This document shows positions 34,392 through 45,259 of a stretch of DNA of 64,000 nucleotides, in pieces. The position numbers were made by a program, and so were the translations under genes. Numbering within the stretch: position 1 is the first letter of the stretch; every line of letters starts with the position of its first letter. The stretch spans positions 186,001-250,000 of the forward strand of contig PAAG01000051.1 in the NCBI GenBank assembly GCA_002698785.1, given 5' to 3'. Under the pieces are notes generated by a model. The model searched no databases, had not been told where the DNA came from, and worked only from the letters and a program-made list of their open reading frames with translations. This DNA comes from Verrucomicrobiales bacterium (GTDB lineage Bacteria; Verrucomicrobiota; Verrucomicrobiia; Verrucomicrobiales; DEV007).

Positions 34392-35018
34392 TCACACGTC
34401 TCCCGCGAAAGTCTGCCACTCGGGATGGTTGACGATCACTTCGAGGATATCGTAGGTCACTTTCACCGGTGCCTGGTTGGCATTGATGTCAGCTCGACGG
34501 TCACTGTAGTGCCGAACCAATTCCCTGGTTTCTTCCTCGTAGGTACGAATACGGCGCTGAATTACTTCTTCACTCGCATCGTCGATTCGCCCTTCCTTTA
34601 AAGCCCTTTTCCGTATGCGGGTGATGAGTTCTTCCCGGTCCGGACAAGACAGGTGGAAAAGCTGAAGGACTTCGATGTGTTCTTCGAGAATTTTCGCCTG
34701 CTCCACACTTCGCGGAATCCCATCTAGAATGAGGATATCGATGTCGGGTTTGAACATGTGCAGGTCAGCTCGGGCATCGATCTGCGTTTTAAAATATCGG
34801 ATCGTGAGTTCATCGGGAACGAGCATTCCCTCTCGCGAGTAGGATATGAACTCCTGCCCGATGGGCGTCCGCGTATCCATTGATCGGAAGGCATCTCCCA
34901 TTGAGAAGTGATAAAGTCGAGGAATGGCTCCGAGGATTGCTCCTTGCGTCCCCTTTCCACAGCCGGGTGCCCCCAGGAATATGAAGGCCTTATATTTTTC
35001 GGGTCTCTCGCCGATCAT
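34392..35018 (-). CDS. adk: Adenylate kinase (short-lid form)
   Basis: The 208-residue product has the P-loop GAPGCGKGTQ near residue 16, FSMGDAFRSM near 38, LDGIPRSVEQA near 98 and the arginines RIRKRA near 128. The LID region between residues about 125 and 160 is short and lacks the Cys4 zinc motif, as in short-type AMP/UMP kinases. It most likely interconverts ATP+AMP and 2 ADP; another nucleoside monophosphate specificity is possible. It is the first gene of a minus-strand group with the sirtuin and helicase genes. Confidence 0.85.
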   Translation of the reverse strand: MIGERPEKYKAFIFLGAPGCGKGTQGAILGAIPRLYHFSMGDAFRSMDTRTPIGQEFISYSREGMLVPDELTIRYFKTQIDARADLHMFKPDIDILILDGIPRSVEQAKILEEHIEVLQLFHLSCPDREELITRIRKRALKEGRIDDASEEVIQRRIRTYEEETRELVRHYSDRRADINANQAPVKVTYDILEVIVNHPEWQTFAGDV

Positions 35019-35095
35019 ACGGTTCTTGCGTAGAATGAATTAAACTATCGAATTCGGGATAAGCGGGTAACGTAACCACAATTCATCCCCAAGTC

Positions 35096-36442
35096 ATGCT
35101 TTTCAGCCCCTTCCTGGCGACACGATATTTAAAGCCCAAACGCACATTTGTTTCCATTATTACGGTGATTTCCATCACCGGCGTTGCTTTGGGTGTCTGG
35201 CTCCTTGCCGTGGTGATTGCAGTTTTCACCGGGTATGGGGAGAGAATTAAGGAAAGCATCCTCGGGTTTGAGCCTCACCTGGTGGTGAATTCGGGAGGCT
35301 TCATCGATGACTTTGTTCCGATCTACCAAGATCTGGAAGCAATGGAGGGAATAACCTCTGTTACTCCCTTCGTACAAGGCCAGGTGCTGATGCATTTCAG
35401 CGACCTCCAGAGCGCGCCCACCATCCGTGGAATACTCCAGCCCGAGGGTGAAGAACTTGAGCGAATGACAGCCAAGATTGCCCGCGATGAAAATCCAGAG
35501 TTCCCTGGCGATCCCGATAAAATGATCCTGCGGGGGAAATTCGATGTGAGTGATCCCTATTCCGCGGTCGTAGGAGACGGTCTGGCTAACGCCCAGGGAA
35601 TTGAGGTGGGCGACACCCTTATTTTTCATTCTCCAAACGATGTAAAGGCGATCATGGATGCGATAGACGAAGCAGAGGAGTCAGGCGATGAGGGAGAGCG
35701 GAAATCGATTCTTGAGGACATCCGCGAGATGACCTTGCCACAGGAAGTGGTGGTGAAGGGCATTTTCGATTCGGGGCATTTCGACTTCGACAGCAATATC
35801 GTTTTTGTGAATCTGGAAACCGCCCAGGTGCTCTATAAGTGCGATCTGGAGCAATGCCACGGCATTGCGATGCGGACGGAGGACGCCTTCAAGGTTGATG
35901 TCTACAAGGAGAAAGTGAAGCAAATCCTACCTGAGCATTACAGCGTACTGACCTGGTCCCAGATGCATAAGCTGATTTTTGATGCCGTCGCTGCGGAACG
36001 TCAGGCGATGTATTTGATCTTGTTCATGATCATGATCGTAGGCGGGTTCTGTATTATGAACACAATGATCACGGTGACCTTCCAGAAAAAGTCGGAGATT
36101 GGTCTTTTGAAAGCACTCGGGTGCACAGAATGGCAGGTCGCCGGCGTGTTTCTCTGCCAAGGAATCCTCGTCGGGATCATGGGGGTGATCGTTGGTCTTG
36201 CGGTAGCTCAAATCACCATCGAGAAGAGAAATGACCTCGCCCTTTGGATCGGACAGCACTTTAATGTCGATATTTTTTCCTCCGAAATCTACAAGGTCGA
36301 TGGAGGCCTGCCCGCAAAACAGACGCCAAGGGACTTCATCATCATTTCAACCGGAGCATTCGTGGCCTGTACCCTCGCATCGCTGATCCCAGCGCTGATA
36401 GCCGCCTCTCTTCAACCCGCCAAAGCTCTCCGCAGCGAATAA
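35096..36442 (+). CDS. LolC/LolE-type lipoprotein-releasing ABC permease
   Basis: The 448-residue product has an N-terminal membrane segment (about residues 19-46) and a large periplasmic MacB-like domain (about 48-300). Three C-terminal membrane segments (about 308-332, 350-375, 415-438) form the FtsX domain. The start ATRYL...KRTFVSIITVIS matches LolC/E. With a LolD ATPase (not adjacent) it would extract lipoproteins from the inner membrane for LolA transfer. The many lipoproteins plus lspA and lgt in this window fit that role. It heads a plus-strand run reaching uvrA. Confidence 0.88.
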   Translation: MLFSPFLATRYLKPKRTFVSIITVISITGVALGVWLLAVVIAVFTGYGERIKESILGFEPHLVVNSGGFIDDFVPIYQDLEAMEGITSVTPFVQGQVLMHFSDLQSAPTIRGILQPEGEELERMTAKIARDENPEFPGDPDKMILRGKFDVSDPYSAVVGDGLANAQGIEVGDTLIFHSPNDVKAIMDAIDEAEESGDEGERKSILEDIREMTLPQEVVVKGIFDSGHFDFDSNIVFVNLETAQVLYKCDLEQCHGIAMRTEDAFKVDVYKEKVKQILPEHYSVLTWSQMHKLIFDAVAAERQAMYLILFMIMIVGGFCIMNTMITVTFQKKSEIGLLKALGCTEWQVAGVFLCQGILVGIMGVIVGLAVAQITIEKRNDLALWIGQHFNVDIFSSEIYKVDGGLPAKQTPRDFIIISTGAFVACTLASLIPALIAASLQPAKALRSE

Positions 36443-36469
36443 TTTCTTTCTCGCAGTTTTTCGACACTC

Positions 36470-37294
36470 ATGGAGTTTTACGTATCGATCGACGGAAATA
36501 AGGAAGGTCCTTACTCGCTCTTCAAAATTGGTGACATGCTCGAAGAGGGCGAAATCACCGAAGATACCCTCGCCTGGCATCGCGATCTAGAAGAATGGAA
36601 GCCAATCCGGGATGTCGAAGCGCTGAAATCAGTCATCCCTCGCAAAGAGCCTCCCCCTGAAATGCCCCCACTTCCCGAGAAACAGGAACGGGAGCCCTCC
36701 CTCCCTCCGGGTGAGGTAATTGCCGCAGAGCCAGTCATGATAAAGGAGGTGCGGCCTTTCACCCGTTTCTGGGCGAGGATGTTCGACTACCTGTTGGTAT
36801 CAGTTTTCGTTTTTCTCGTCTCAGATGTGAACCTGCCACAACCGGAACCGAGCGAATCGGCAGCTGACTTTATTGCTCGCTACATCGAGGAGATGCAGAA
36901 CCCTGAAACGCGGGTGTTTGCTCGCACGCAGGTGTTCGCCCTATTGGGGTGGCACTTTCTGGAGGGCGTGTTGATTTTGCTTTTTGGAGTAACCCCAGGG
37001 AAGGCTCTGATGGGGGTGCGTGTGGTCAACGATCTACCTGGAAAACTGTCGTTTCTACGGTCAATTGCGAGGTCCTACTATGTCTACGTCTTGGGTGTGG
37101 GCTTCTACTTATTTCCGTTTATGCTGATCGGAATGGTGTTCGGATTTTTCCGGCTATTGAGCAGTGGAAGTAGCGTCTGGGACACCCAATTGAAAATTCG
37201 GGTTGAAACGAAGCGGTTGAGCGCTGTTAGGATAATGCTGGCCATCGGGGCCTTTTTCGCATTATTTCTGTTACAGTCTCTTAAAATTACATGA
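36470..37294 (+). CDS. GYF_2-RDD membrane protein
   Basis: The 274-residue product has an N-terminal GYF_2 domain (about residues 1-58: GPYSLFKIGDM near 13, LAWHRDLEEWKPIRDV near 38). A Pro/Glu-rich linker (60-85) follows, then an RDD domain with about three membrane segments; TRFWARMFDYLLVS near 98 and GVTPGKALMGVRVV near 168 supply the Arg-Asp signature. GYF_2 domains bind proline-rich peptides, and RDD proteins include some ion exchangers, but the role here is unknown. Its stop overlaps the next start (ATGA), which couples it to the branching enzyme. Confidence 0.83.
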   Translation: MEFYVSIDGNKEGPYSLFKIGDMLEEGEITEDTLAWHRDLEEWKPIRDVEALKSVIPRKEPPPEMPPLPEKQEREPSLPPGEVIAAEPVMIKEVRPFTRFWARMFDYLLVSVFVFLVSDVNLPQPEPSESAADFIARYIEEMQNPETRVFARTQVFALLGWHFLEGVLILLFGVTPGKALMGVRVVNDLPGKLSFLRSIARSYYVYVLGVGFYLFPFMLIGMVFGFFRLLSSGSSVWDTQLKIRVETKRLSAVRIMLAIGAFFALFLLQSLKIT

Positions 37295-38901
37295 GTCGGA
37301 ACTGTTCCATTGTCCTCCACGCCCACGTCCCCTGGGTACGACACCCCGAAGTGTCTCATTGCCTGGAAGAGGACTGGTTGCATAGTGCTGTAATCGAAAC
37401 CCATCTCCCCTTGTTGGAGATGCTGTTCCGTCTTCGCGAGGAAGGGGTTCCCTTTCACCTCACCATGAACATTTCGCCGACCTTGCTGGCGATGTTCCGC
37501 GACAGGCTTCTGAAGCGCCGCACACTGGATTATCTCGACAGGACTCTCCGCCTTTGTCGTGACGAAGTAGAACGTGGCGACATTACCGGGTTCAAGGAAC
37601 TGGCAGAGGGGTATGAAGAGCGCTTTTACCGACTGCGTTCCCTTTACGTCGAGAACTGGGAATCCGACCTCATCCGTGCGTATTCCGATCTACGCGACAG
37701 CGGGCATATCGAGCTAACAGCGAGCGCCGCAACTCACGGCCTACTCCCACTACTTATGCGGGTGCCAGAGACCGTTCAGGCTCAAGTTCGCACAGGCATC
37801 CGACAGTATGTCCAGTCGTTCGGTCGCATGCCACGAGGCTTCTGGCTGCCTGAATGTGCCTACGCACCTGCTCTGAGCAGACTACTCAAAGAAGAAGGTA
37901 TCGATTGGACCATCGTCGAAGAGCACGCCATGACGACGGCTCCGCAGGCAAGCGATGAGTTTCCTTTTCGCCCCGGGGTGACACCAGACGGTCTCTACGT
38001 GTTTGGCCGAGACCAAGCCAGTAGCAGCGAAGTGTGGAATGCGGACAGTGGATATCCAGGTGACGGCAGATATCGCGATTTCCTCCGCGACGTAGGGCTG
38101 GAAGCACCTATCGAGTATCTACGGGATTACCTCGGCGAAACAGAACAGAGACAGCTGACTGGTTTGAAATATTTTCGGTCAGGTCGAACCGGTGATGACA
38201 GTGAGCCCTATGATCCAGCCCTTGCCGCTATCGCACTGGAGGAACATTCGACCCATTTCATCGGAAGTCGTGGCGCACAGCTCGCCGGACTTGAAGCATC
38301 TGGAATCGAGAATCCACTGGTCGTGTGCGCATTCGACGCCGATCTCTTTGGACACTGGTGGTATGAGGGAACTGAGTTTCTCGAACGAATTTTCCGAAAA
38401 GGCGCCGCCCGCAGCGATTTCTCATTCACCACTCCGGCCGGGTATCTGAGTTCAAATTCAGAACAAGAGTATTCGACCATTTCCCCCGTGTCCTCTTCCT
38501 GGGGCGAAGGTGGTTATTTCGAGACCTGGACGCAGGAAGAAAACAATTGGGTCAATGGTGAGATCCAGACGCGGTGCGAGCAATTGGCTCGATTCGTTCG
38601 AATCTTCGAGGAGAATCGGAACGACTATTCGGACAAAGTCATTGAGCATCGACAGCGGTGCATACAGTTGATGACCCGCGAGATCATGCTGGCTCAGTCG
38701 AGTGATTGGGGTTTTCTCATGCAAAACGAACCGTCCATGGAGTATGCAGAGGCCAGAACTCGCGGCCATCTGGAGAACTTTGATAAGATCTGGGGATGCA
38801 CCATGGACCTCGGGAAGACGAATGTTCTCGACGAAATCGAAGAAGCCAATCCGATTTTCCCGGACCTTCCCTGGAACATTTTCGAGCCCTACGTTCGATA
38901 A
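37291..38901 (+). CDS. GH57 1,4-alpha-glucan branching enzyme-like protein
   Basis: The 536-residue product matches GH57 branching enzymes (DUF1957 type): HAHVPWVRHPE near residue 9, the catalytic Glu in GFWLPECAYAP near 189 and the catalytic Asp in FDADLFGHWWYEG near 350. A helical C-terminal domain follows. It would transfer alpha-1,4-glucan segments to form alpha-1,6 branches in glycogen. The flexible loop expected near residue 230-280 is present. No other glycogen genes adjoin it, and the neighbours are membrane and DNA-repair genes. Confidence 0.88.
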   Translation: MSRNCSIVLHAHVPWVRHPEVSHCLEEDWLHSAVIETHLPLLEMLFRLREEGVPFHLTMNISPTLLAMFRDRLLKRRTLDYLDRTLRLCRDEVERGDITGFKELAEGYEERFYRLRSLYVENWESDLIRAYSDLRDSGHIELTASAATHGLLPLLMRVPETVQAQVRTGIRQYVQSFGRMPRGFWLPECAYAPALSRLLKEEGIDWTIVEEHAMTTAPQASDEFPFRPGVTPDGLYVFGRDQASSSEVWNADSGYPGDGRYRDFLRDVGLEAPIEYLRDYLGETEQRQLTGLKYFRSGRTGDDSEPYDPALAAIALEEHSTHFIGSRGAQLAGLEASGIENPLVVCAFDADLFGHWWYEGTEFLERIFRKGAARSDFSFTTPAGYLSSNSEQEYSTISPVSSSWGEGGYFETWTQEENNWVNGEIQTRCEQLARFVRIFEENRNDYSDKVIEHRQRCIQLMTREIMLAQSSDWGFLMQNEPSMEYAEARTRGHLENFDKIWGCTMDLGKTNVLDEIEEANPIFPDLPWNIFEPYVR

Positions 38902-38903
38902 GC

Positions 38904-39467
38904 ATGGTGGAGAATTTCGTTTACTTCGATCTGGAAACCCAGAGATCCGCGAATGACGTCGGCGGGTGGGACCGGAAAGCGGATATGAAGATGTCTGTCG
39001 GAGTCACCTACAGCACAAAGAACGGCGGGTATATGATTTACGATGAGTCCAACGTGCAGGACTTGATCGATGAGCTCTGCAATGCGGATCTCGTAATCGG
39101 CTTTAATCACATTTACTTCGATTACGAAGTGCTGATGGGATACACAATCCTGGATCTGAAGCAGCAGACGAATAATCTCGATCTGATGCTCGACCTGGAA
39201 AAAGAGCTGGAGCATCGCCCCAAGCTCGATGCAGTTTCCGCAGAGACATTGGGTGAAGGGAAGACCGCCGTGGGCACCGATGCCATCAAGTGGTGGCAGG
39301 AAGGCCGTATCATGGATATCGCAGAGTATTGCTGCTTCGACGTCAAGGTGACCAAGATGGTGCATGAGTACGGAGCCGATCACGGCATGGTGAAGTACAA
39401 GAACCGCTTCAATCAGTCGCTTGAGGTCCCGGTGAACTGGCGCAAAGCGAACGGCGTTCTCGCGTAA
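38904..39467 (+). CDS. DEDD-type 3'-5' exonuclease / RNase H-like nuclease
   Basis: The 187-residue product has three exonuclease motifs: YFDLETQ near residue 6 (Exo I, D-x-E), VIGFNHIYFDYEVL near 60 (Exo II) and AEYCCFDVKVT near 142 (Exo III, Y-x3-D). It is a compact single domain like the YprB/helicase-associated ribonuclease H-like group. The start at ATG 38904, just after the previous stop, removes a 36-residue overlap with the GH57 gene. Because uvrA follows, a role in nucleotide excision or DNA processing is possible, but not shown. Confidence 0.77.
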   Translation: MVENFVYFDLETQRSANDVGGWDRKADMKMSVGVTYSTKNGGYMIYDESNVQDLIDELCNADLVIGFNHIYFDYEVLMGYTILDLKQQTNNLDLMLDLEKELEHRPKLDAVSAETLGEGKTAVGTDAIKWWQEGRIMDIAEYCCFDVKVTKMVHEYGADHGMVKYKNRFNQSLEVPVNWRKANGVLA

Positions 39468-39482
39468 GGAATTCGAGATCCG

Positions 39483-39534
39483 GCACACTTATTCGTGTGC
39501 ACACGCATCCTCCATGCGTAACCTCTGCGCGAGG
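39483..39534. other. Three consecutive small hairpins in the spacer before uvrA
   Basis: GCACAC/GTGTGC (39483-39500), ACGCAT/ATGCGT (39503-39519) and CCTC/GAGG (39522-39534) with loops of 5-6 bases follow one another in the 104-base spacer between the exonuclease gene and uvrA. No T-run follows, so this is not an obvious terminator; it may stabilise or separate the transcripts. Confidence 0.35.
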
Positions 39535-39571
39535 CTTGGCAGAATCGCATCTTCCTCTTTTCGATACACCC

Positions 39572-42500
39572 ATGGCGAAGACCAAAAAGGCAAAGAAGCA
39601 ATCGACAGAAGCGCTGATCGAAATCCGTGGAGCACGCCAGAACAACCTGAAGGGTATCGATCTCGACATTCCGGTGGGAAAATTCTGCGTTGTGACCGGT
39701 CCTTCGGGTTCGGGTAAATCGAGCCTCGCTTTCCAGACCCTGTATGCCGAAGGCCAGCGTCGCTATGTGGAAACATTTTCCCCCTATACCCGGCAGTTTT
39801 TCGACCGGATGGACAAGCCACAGGTCGATTCGATCAAGGGCATTCCTCCTGCCATCGCGATCGAGCAACAGAACGCGGTAAAAACGACACGCTCCACTGT
39901 GGGGACGATCACGGAGATCAACGATTACCTGAAGCTTCTCTTTCCTCGGATCTGCCGCGGATTTGATCCGGTAACGGGTGAGGAGATTTCTCCGGAAACT
40001 CCCGAATCAATTTATCGAAAGACGGTAGATCGTTTTGGAAAAGAAAACTCCCTACTCATTTCTTTCCCGGTCGACGTTCCTTCTGGAACCGCCGTCCCTG
40101 ACTTCTTTGAATTTCTCCAACAACAGGGATATCTGCGGATCTGGGTGTATGGAAACCTCTACCGCTCAGATTCACCGGATAGCTACGACCGAAAGTCGCT
40201 CCCCGGAAGAGTCGACGTCGTGCAGGACCGCGTTTCCCCCTCTCGGAAAAGTCGTTTTCTCGAGGCTCTTGAGCGAGCTCTCGACCTCGGGAAAGGAGTG
40301 GTCACGGTTATCGACACAGAATCAGGAGAGCGACTTTCCCTTTCCCGCGGTTGGCACTCCCCTGAGACAGGGACAGAACTGAAACCGCCCACTCCCGGAC
40401 TCTTCAGCTTCAACAGCCCGATCGGTGCCTGCCCAGTGTGTCGTGGATTCGGACGTGTGATCGGTATCGATATCGACAAGGCGATGCCTGACAAATCCCT
40501 CTCCATTGCAGAGGGGCTGGTTCGCGCTTTCCAGGGCGACAGCCACTACGAATGCGAAGAGGATCTCGAACGCTGTGCCCGCGCTCGAGGCTTGAGCCTT
40601 GTCACTCCTTTCGACGAAATGTCGAAAGAGGATCAGGAATGGATCATCGAGGGAGACGGTCACGATCCCGAGGAAGCCTGGCAGCACGGTCTCTGGTACG
40701 GCATTCGCGGATTCTTCGACTGGATGGAGTCGCGTGCCTACAAGATGCATGTGCGTGTCTTCTTAAGCCGTTACCGCAGCTACACAAAGTGCAAAACCTG
40801 CAAAGGCACTCGCCTGAAGCCAGAGGCCCTTCAGTTCCAAGTGAACGGCAAGACCCTCCCAGAACTTTGGGAGATGCCTATCGAAGAGCTTGCCGAATTT
40901 TTCAAAACGGTAACCGTTCCAGAGCGCGACCGGACGGCTAGCATGCTTCACGGAGAGGTGTCCAATCGTCTGGGCTACCTCATGGAAGTGGGCCTCGGCT
41001 ACCTGAACCTGGACCGCCCCACTCGAACGCTGTCCGGCGGGGAAACGGAACGAGTCAACCTGACAACATGCCTTGGGGCCAGCCTGACAAACACCCTTTT
41101 TGTTCTCGACGAACCGACAGTTGGTCTCCACCCGCGAGATACCGCCAAGCTGATCGGCGTAATGGAGCGCCTACGGGATTTGGGGAATACCCTGATCGTA
41201 GTCGAGCACGAGGAATTTGTGATTCGTGCGGCAGATCGCCTGATTGATATCGGACCAGGGCGTGGAGAGTTTGGAGGAGATTTGATTTATCATGGCCCGG
41301 GCGTTGGAGCCGGCTCGGCGGCATCGAAAGCTCTTCGCAAGAACCCCAGCTCTCTAACACTTCAATATCTCAGCGGCGAAAAGTGCATTCCCGTTCCAGA
41401 AAAACGGCGAAAATCGAAACGGGCCATCACGGTAAAACGGGCTACACAGCACAACCTGAAAAAGGTCGACGCCGAGATTCCGCTCGATGTTTTCTGCTGC
41501 GTCACTGGCGTCTCAGGCTCTGGTAAATCCACGCTCATTCACTCCGTTCTCTACGGGAATCTACTGGAGAAACTTGGACTCGCAGGCGGCGATGCCGAGG
41601 TGGGACAATGCAAAGACCTGACCGGTGCCAGCCACGTCCGCGAAGTGGTGATGGTCGACCAGTCCCCACTCGCGAAAACTCCCCGTTCCACGCCTACGGT
41701 GTATACCGGCCTCTTCGAACCGATCCGTAAGTTGCTGTCGGAATGCCCGGATGGAAAATCGAGAGGAGTGACTCCGGGTTACTTTTCCTTCAACACGGGA
41801 GCCGGGCGATGCGGTCGCTGTATGGGAAACGGCTACGAGAAAGTCGAAATGCAGTTCCTCAGCGATCTGTATGTGACCTGCCCGGAGTGTGAAGGAAAAC
41901 GCTACACGCCGGAAGCTCTGGAGATCGAGCTGGAGGGAAAATCGGTTCACGACATTCTCACCATGACGGTGACTGAGGCGATTGAGTTTTTCTTTCGCCT
42001 CGAGGATCGCAAGGCAACCCAAGTCGTCGATGGCCTGCAGCTCCTCGCCGAAGTCGGGCTTGGGTATCTTCGTTTGGGTCAGCCCCTGAACACTTTGTCC
42101 GGGGGAGAAAGCCAACGTCTCAAGTTAGTAGGTCATCTGCTCAGCAAGCCAAAACGTGGCAAACCCGACAAGAAAACGGCGCTACTAATCTTCGACGAGC
42201 CAACGACGGGTCTTCATTTTGACGACACAGCCATGTTGATCAAGGTCTTCAATCGGCTCGTTGATGAAGGTGATTCGATTGTCGTGATCGAGCATAATCT
42301 AGATGTCATCAAATCAGCTGATCACGTCATCGACCTCGGCCCAGAGGCTGGCATTCATGGCGGCGAGATCGTTGCGGAAGGAACGCCTGAGCAAGTTGCG
42401 AAGGTTCCGGAGTCAAGAACCGGACAGTTCCTGGCTGAGGTTCTGACAGCCGATGATGCCTCCGCCTTTTCCAGTCTCAAGATCGCGGAGGAATCAAAGC

Positions 42501-45193
42501 TTTCGCTTTACGAACCGAAGCGAAGCAAAAATGCAATCCAGCTTTTCGGCGCACGAGAGCACAACCTGAAGAACCTGCATGTGGACATTCCACGAGAGAA
42601 ATTTGTTGTCCTGACTGGACTGAGCGGCTCAGGAAAATCGACTCTCGCCTTTGATATTCTCTTTGCCGAAGGGCAGCGGCGCTTTCTCGACAGCATGTCA
42701 ACCTATGCGAGACAGTTCGTCGAGCAGATGGAACGCCCGGACATCGATATCGTCAGCGGGCTTCCACCGACGGTGGCCATTGAGCAGCGTATTTCCCGAG
42801 GGGGCGGAAAATCGACAGTCGCGACGGTTACCGAAGTCTGGCATTTCCTGCGTCTCCTTTTTGCCAAGGTCGGGACACAGTATTCCCCTGATTCCGGAAA
42901 GCCGGTGGTAAAACAGAGCATCACTTCCATCGTAACGCGGATCAGGAAGGAGGCGGCAGGAGCAAAGCGCCCAGTGCCTGTTCTTGCACCTTTGATCAGG
43001 GCTCGAAAGGGTTTTCACACGGAAGTGGCCGACTGGGCTGCGAGGCGCGGATTTGAGAGGCTGCTCGTAGACGGGCAGTTCGTGGAGGTGAGTTCTTTTG
43101 AGCGGCTCGAACGTTTCAAGGAACACACCATCGATGTGGTAGTGGGAGAGATCGACGGCAAGACAGTTCCCGAAGATGCCCGCGAAATGATCGAGACAGC
43201 GCTCACGATCGGGAAGCGATCCCTTCGATATCTTGACCGAAAGAACAAACTGCAGATCGCGAACACAGAGATGTTCGACCCTGAGTCAGGTCGCTCGTTC
43301 GAAGAACTGGACCCGAGGTTGTTTTCCTACAACTCACCACACGGCTGGTGCCCCCTCTGTCGTGGCTACGGAACCATTGAAGAACGCCCTCGTTCCTCCG
43401 ACGAGCGGGATGCCGAGTCCCAGCTCGATGCTGAGCTACGGGAAGAGGCCCGCCGCTCCAGAAGTGATGAAGCGAACGAAGTCGAACCCTGCCCTGACTG
43501 CAATGGCGCCCGACTGAATGAAGTCGCTCGATTCGTTCGCATTGGCGATCTCGCCATTCAGGATATCGCACGACTCTCTGTGTCGGAAGCGCATCGAGTC
43601 ACCGATGATTTTTCTTTCAAAGACCAGGAAGCGCTGATTGCCCGGGACATTCTTCCCGAGATCATACAACGCCTGAAGTTCATGGAATCCGTCGGGCTAG
43701 GCTATCTTCAGCTCGACCGTTCCGCGACAACATTGAGTGGAGGCGAAAGCCAGCGCATTCGCCTGGCAGCGCAGCTGGGATCAAATCTGCGCGGCGTTCT
43801 CTATGTGCTGGATGAACCGACCATCGGACTTCATCCGAGGGACAACGCCCAGCTTCTGGACACGCTCTCTGCCCTGAAGACCAAAGGAAATTCGCTGGTC
43901 GTGGTCGAGCATGATGAAGAGACGATACGCCGATCAGAGCACCTGATCGACCTCGGCCCCGGCGCTGGAGAGCTTGGTGGCGAGATCGTCTGGGAGGGAC
44001 CTCCCGAAGATCTTTTCAAGGCTGGTAAGAACGGGAAAGGTAAGCTTTCCCCTACCCGAGAAGCTTTCGCCCACCCGCTGCAGCATCCCATGATGGGAGA
44101 GCGTCGCAAGTTGCCCGCGAAGAATCGCAAGGAAGGATGGCTGAGAATTCGGGGTGCCTCTGCCAACAATCTGAAAAAGATCGACGTGCGACTTCCGATC
44201 AACCGGCTGGTAGGAATCTCCGGTATTTCGGGGTCGGGGAAATCCAGTTTCATGCGCGGTGTCCTGAAGCCCGCCATCGATTCTGAACTGAAGAAGGGTA
44301 AAAAAGGTGGAAGGAAATCGACGAAATCAGCTTCCACTACTGCCTGGAAGTCGATCGAAGGTGCCGACCAGATCGAGGCAGTCTATGAGGTGGACCAGAC
44401 TCCGATTGGCAAGACATCCCGTTCGACTCCGGCCACTTACGTGAAGGTTTTCGATGATATCCGAAAGCTTTTCGCCCAGGTCCCGGAAGCTCGTGCTCGC
44501 GGATACACCGCGTCGCGTTTTTCTTTCAATACTGAAGGAGGCCGATGCGAGACCTGCAAAGGGAACGGCAAGATCAAACTGGAGATGAACTTTCTCCCGA
44601 CGACCTATGTCGATTGCGAGGAGTGTGATGGCCGGCGTTTCAACTCAACCACCCTCGAAGTCGAATACAACGGCAAATCCATCGGAGATGTGATGGAAAT
44701 GTCGATCGCCGAAGCTTCTGAGTTTTTCAGCGGGCATCCGAAGATCTCTCGAACCCTCGGACTGATGGTCGAGACAGGTCTGGGGTATCTGCGTCTGGGA
44801 CAGGCCAGCCCGACCCTGTCTGGCGGGGAGGCTCAGAGGATTAAATTAGTCACGGAATTGACGCGAGGAGTCGGTCGCGCTGCCAACGCGAGGCTACGCC
44901 AGAACCGGACTCCGAAATCGAATCTCTATCTGATTGAAGAGCCCAGCATTGGTCTCCATGCGGCAGATGTGAAACGACTTCTCGAAGTGCTCCATCGACT
45001 GGTCGACGACGGACACACCGTAGTTGTCATTGAACACAACTTGGAAATTCTCGCCGAATCGGACTACCTGATCGACATCGGCCCGGAAGCAGGAGAAGAC
45101 GGCGGAACGATCGTAGCCCAAGGCACACCTGAAGAAGTCGCAAATTCCGAAGGAAGCCGCACGGCTCCTTTTCTCGCCGAACAACTGAAATGA
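39572..45193 (+). CDS. uvrA: Tandemly duplicated UvrA, excinuclease ABC subunit A with four ATPase modules
   Basis: The 1873-residue product is two UvrA copies fused end to end, each normally about 940. Walker A motifs (G-x-S-G-S-G-K-S/T) lie near residues 43, 646, 1016 and 1551; Walker B near 511, 874, 1413 and 1789; and four L-S-G-G-E signatures are present. The C-terminal zinc fingers of both copies are complete (CGRC...CPEC; CETC...CEEC), but the first CxxC of zinc finger 1 is missing in both copies. In module 4 Walker B reads L-I-E-E-P, so the Asp is Glu. UvrA recognises DNA damage and loads UvrB. Long UvrA proteins of this type are known in Chlamydiae. Start chosen at ATG 39572 (basic MAKTKKAKK); an earlier in-frame ATG at 39497 falls in the hairpin spacer. 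Confidence 0.96.
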   Translation: MAKTKKAKKQSTEALIEIRGARQNNLKGIDLDIPVGKFCVVTGPSGSGKSSLAFQTLYAEGQRRYVETFSPYTRQFFDRMDKPQVDSIKGIPPAIAIEQQNAVKTTRSTVGTITEINDYLKLLFPRICRGFDPVTGEEISPETPESIYRKTVDRFGKENSLLISFPVDVPSGTAVPDFFEFLQQQGYLRIWVYGNLYRSDSPDSYDRKSLPGRVDVVQDRVSPSRKSRFLEALERALDLGKGVVTVIDTESGERLSLSRGWHSPETGTELKPPTPGLFSFNSPIGACPVCRGFGRVIGIDIDKAMPDKSLSIAEGLVRAFQGDSHYECEEDLERCARARGLSLVTPFDEMSKEDQEWIIEGDGHDPEEAWQHGLWYGIRGFFDWMESRAYKMHVRVFLSRYRSYTKCKTCKGTRLKPEALQFQVNGKTLPELWEMPIEELAEFFKTVTVPERDRTASMLHGEVSNRLGYLMEVGLGYLNLDRPTRTLSGGETERVNLTTCLGASLTNTLFVLDEPTVGLHPRDTAKLIGVMERLRDLGNTLIVVEHEEFVIRAADRLIDIGPGRGEFGGDLIYHGPGVGAGSAASKALRKNPSSLTLQYLSGEKCIPVPEKRRKSKRAITVKRATQHNLKKVDAEIPLDVFCCVTGVSGSGKSTLIHSVLYGNLLEKLGLAGGDAEVGQCKDLTGASHVREVVMVDQSPLAKTPRSTPTVYTGLFEPIRKLLSECPDGKSRGVTPGYFSFNTGAGRCGRCMGNGYEKVEMQFLSDLYVTCPECEGKRYTPEALEIELEGKSVHDILTMTVTEAIEFFFRLEDRKATQVVDGLQLLAEVGLGYLRLGQPLNTLSGGESQRLKLVGHLLSKPKRGKPDKKTALLIFDEPTTGLHFDDTAMLIKVFNRLVDEGDSIVVIEHNLDVIKSADHVIDLGPEAGIHGGEIVAEGTPEQVAKVPESRTGQFLAEVLTADDASAFSSLKIAEESKLSLYEPKRSKNAIQLFGAREHNLKNLHVDIPREKFVVLTGLSGSGKSTLAFDILFAEGQRRFLDSMSTYARQFVEQMERPDIDIVSGLPPTVAIEQRISRGGGKSTVATVTEVWHFLRLLFAKVGTQYSPDSGKPVVKQSITSIVTRIRKEAAGAKRPVPVLAPLIRARKGFHTEVADWAARRGFERLLVDGQFVEVSSFERLERFKEHTIDVVVGEIDGKTVPEDAREMIETALTIGKRSLRYLDRKNKLQIANTEMFDPESGRSFEELDPRLFSYNSPHGWCPLCRGYGTIEERPRSSDERDAESQLDAELREEARRSRSDEANEVEPCPDCNGARLNEVARFVRIGDLAIQDIARLSVSEAHRVTDDFSFKDQEALIARDILPEIIQRLKFMESVGLGYLQLDRSATTLSGGESQRIRLAAQLGSNLRGVLYVLDEPTIGLHPRDNAQLLDTLSALKTKGNSLVVVEHDEETIRRSEHLIDLGPGAGELGGEIVWEGPPEDLFKAGKNGKGKLSPTREAFAHPLQHPMMGERRKLPAKNRKEGWLRIRGASANNLKKIDVRLPINRLVGISGISGSGKSSFMRGVLKPAIDSELKKGKKGGRKSTKSASTTAWKSIEGADQIEAVYEVDQTPIGKTSRSTPATYVKVFDDIRKLFAQVPEARARGYTASRFSFNTEGGRCETCKGNGKIKLEMNFLPTTYVDCEECDGRRFNSTTLEVEYNGKSIGDVMEMSIAEASEFFSGHPKISRTLGLMVETGLGYLRLGQASPTLSGGEAQRIKLVTELTRGVGRAANARLRQNRTPKSNLYLIEEPSIGLHAADVKRLLEVLHRLVDDGHTVVVIEHNLEILAESDYLIDIGPEAGEDGGTIVAQGTPEEVANSEGSRTAPFLAEQLK

Positions 45194-45205
45194 TTGGGGC
45201 ACAAA

Positions 45206-45233
45206 AAACCTCGCACGTTTCCGTGCGAGGTTT
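45206..45233. terminator. Bidirectional terminator between uvrA and the Lys/Glu/Ala lipoprotein gene
   Basis: A perfect 12-bp stem (AAACCTCGCACG / CGTGCGAGGTTT) with a 4-base loop TTTC lies 12 bases after the uvrA stop. On the minus strand it is followed by six Ts, so it should end the convergent lipoprotein transcript strongly; on the plus strand TTTCTCTT follows. Confidence 0.88.
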
Positions 45234-45259
45234 CTCTTAAGCTTTGATTCTCAGAGTGT

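Noticed and set aside
39497-39571. Extended N-terminus of UvrA starting at 39497
   Set aside because: The extra 25 residues fall in a spacer of three hairpins and do not resemble UvrA; ATG 39572 gives the normal beginning.
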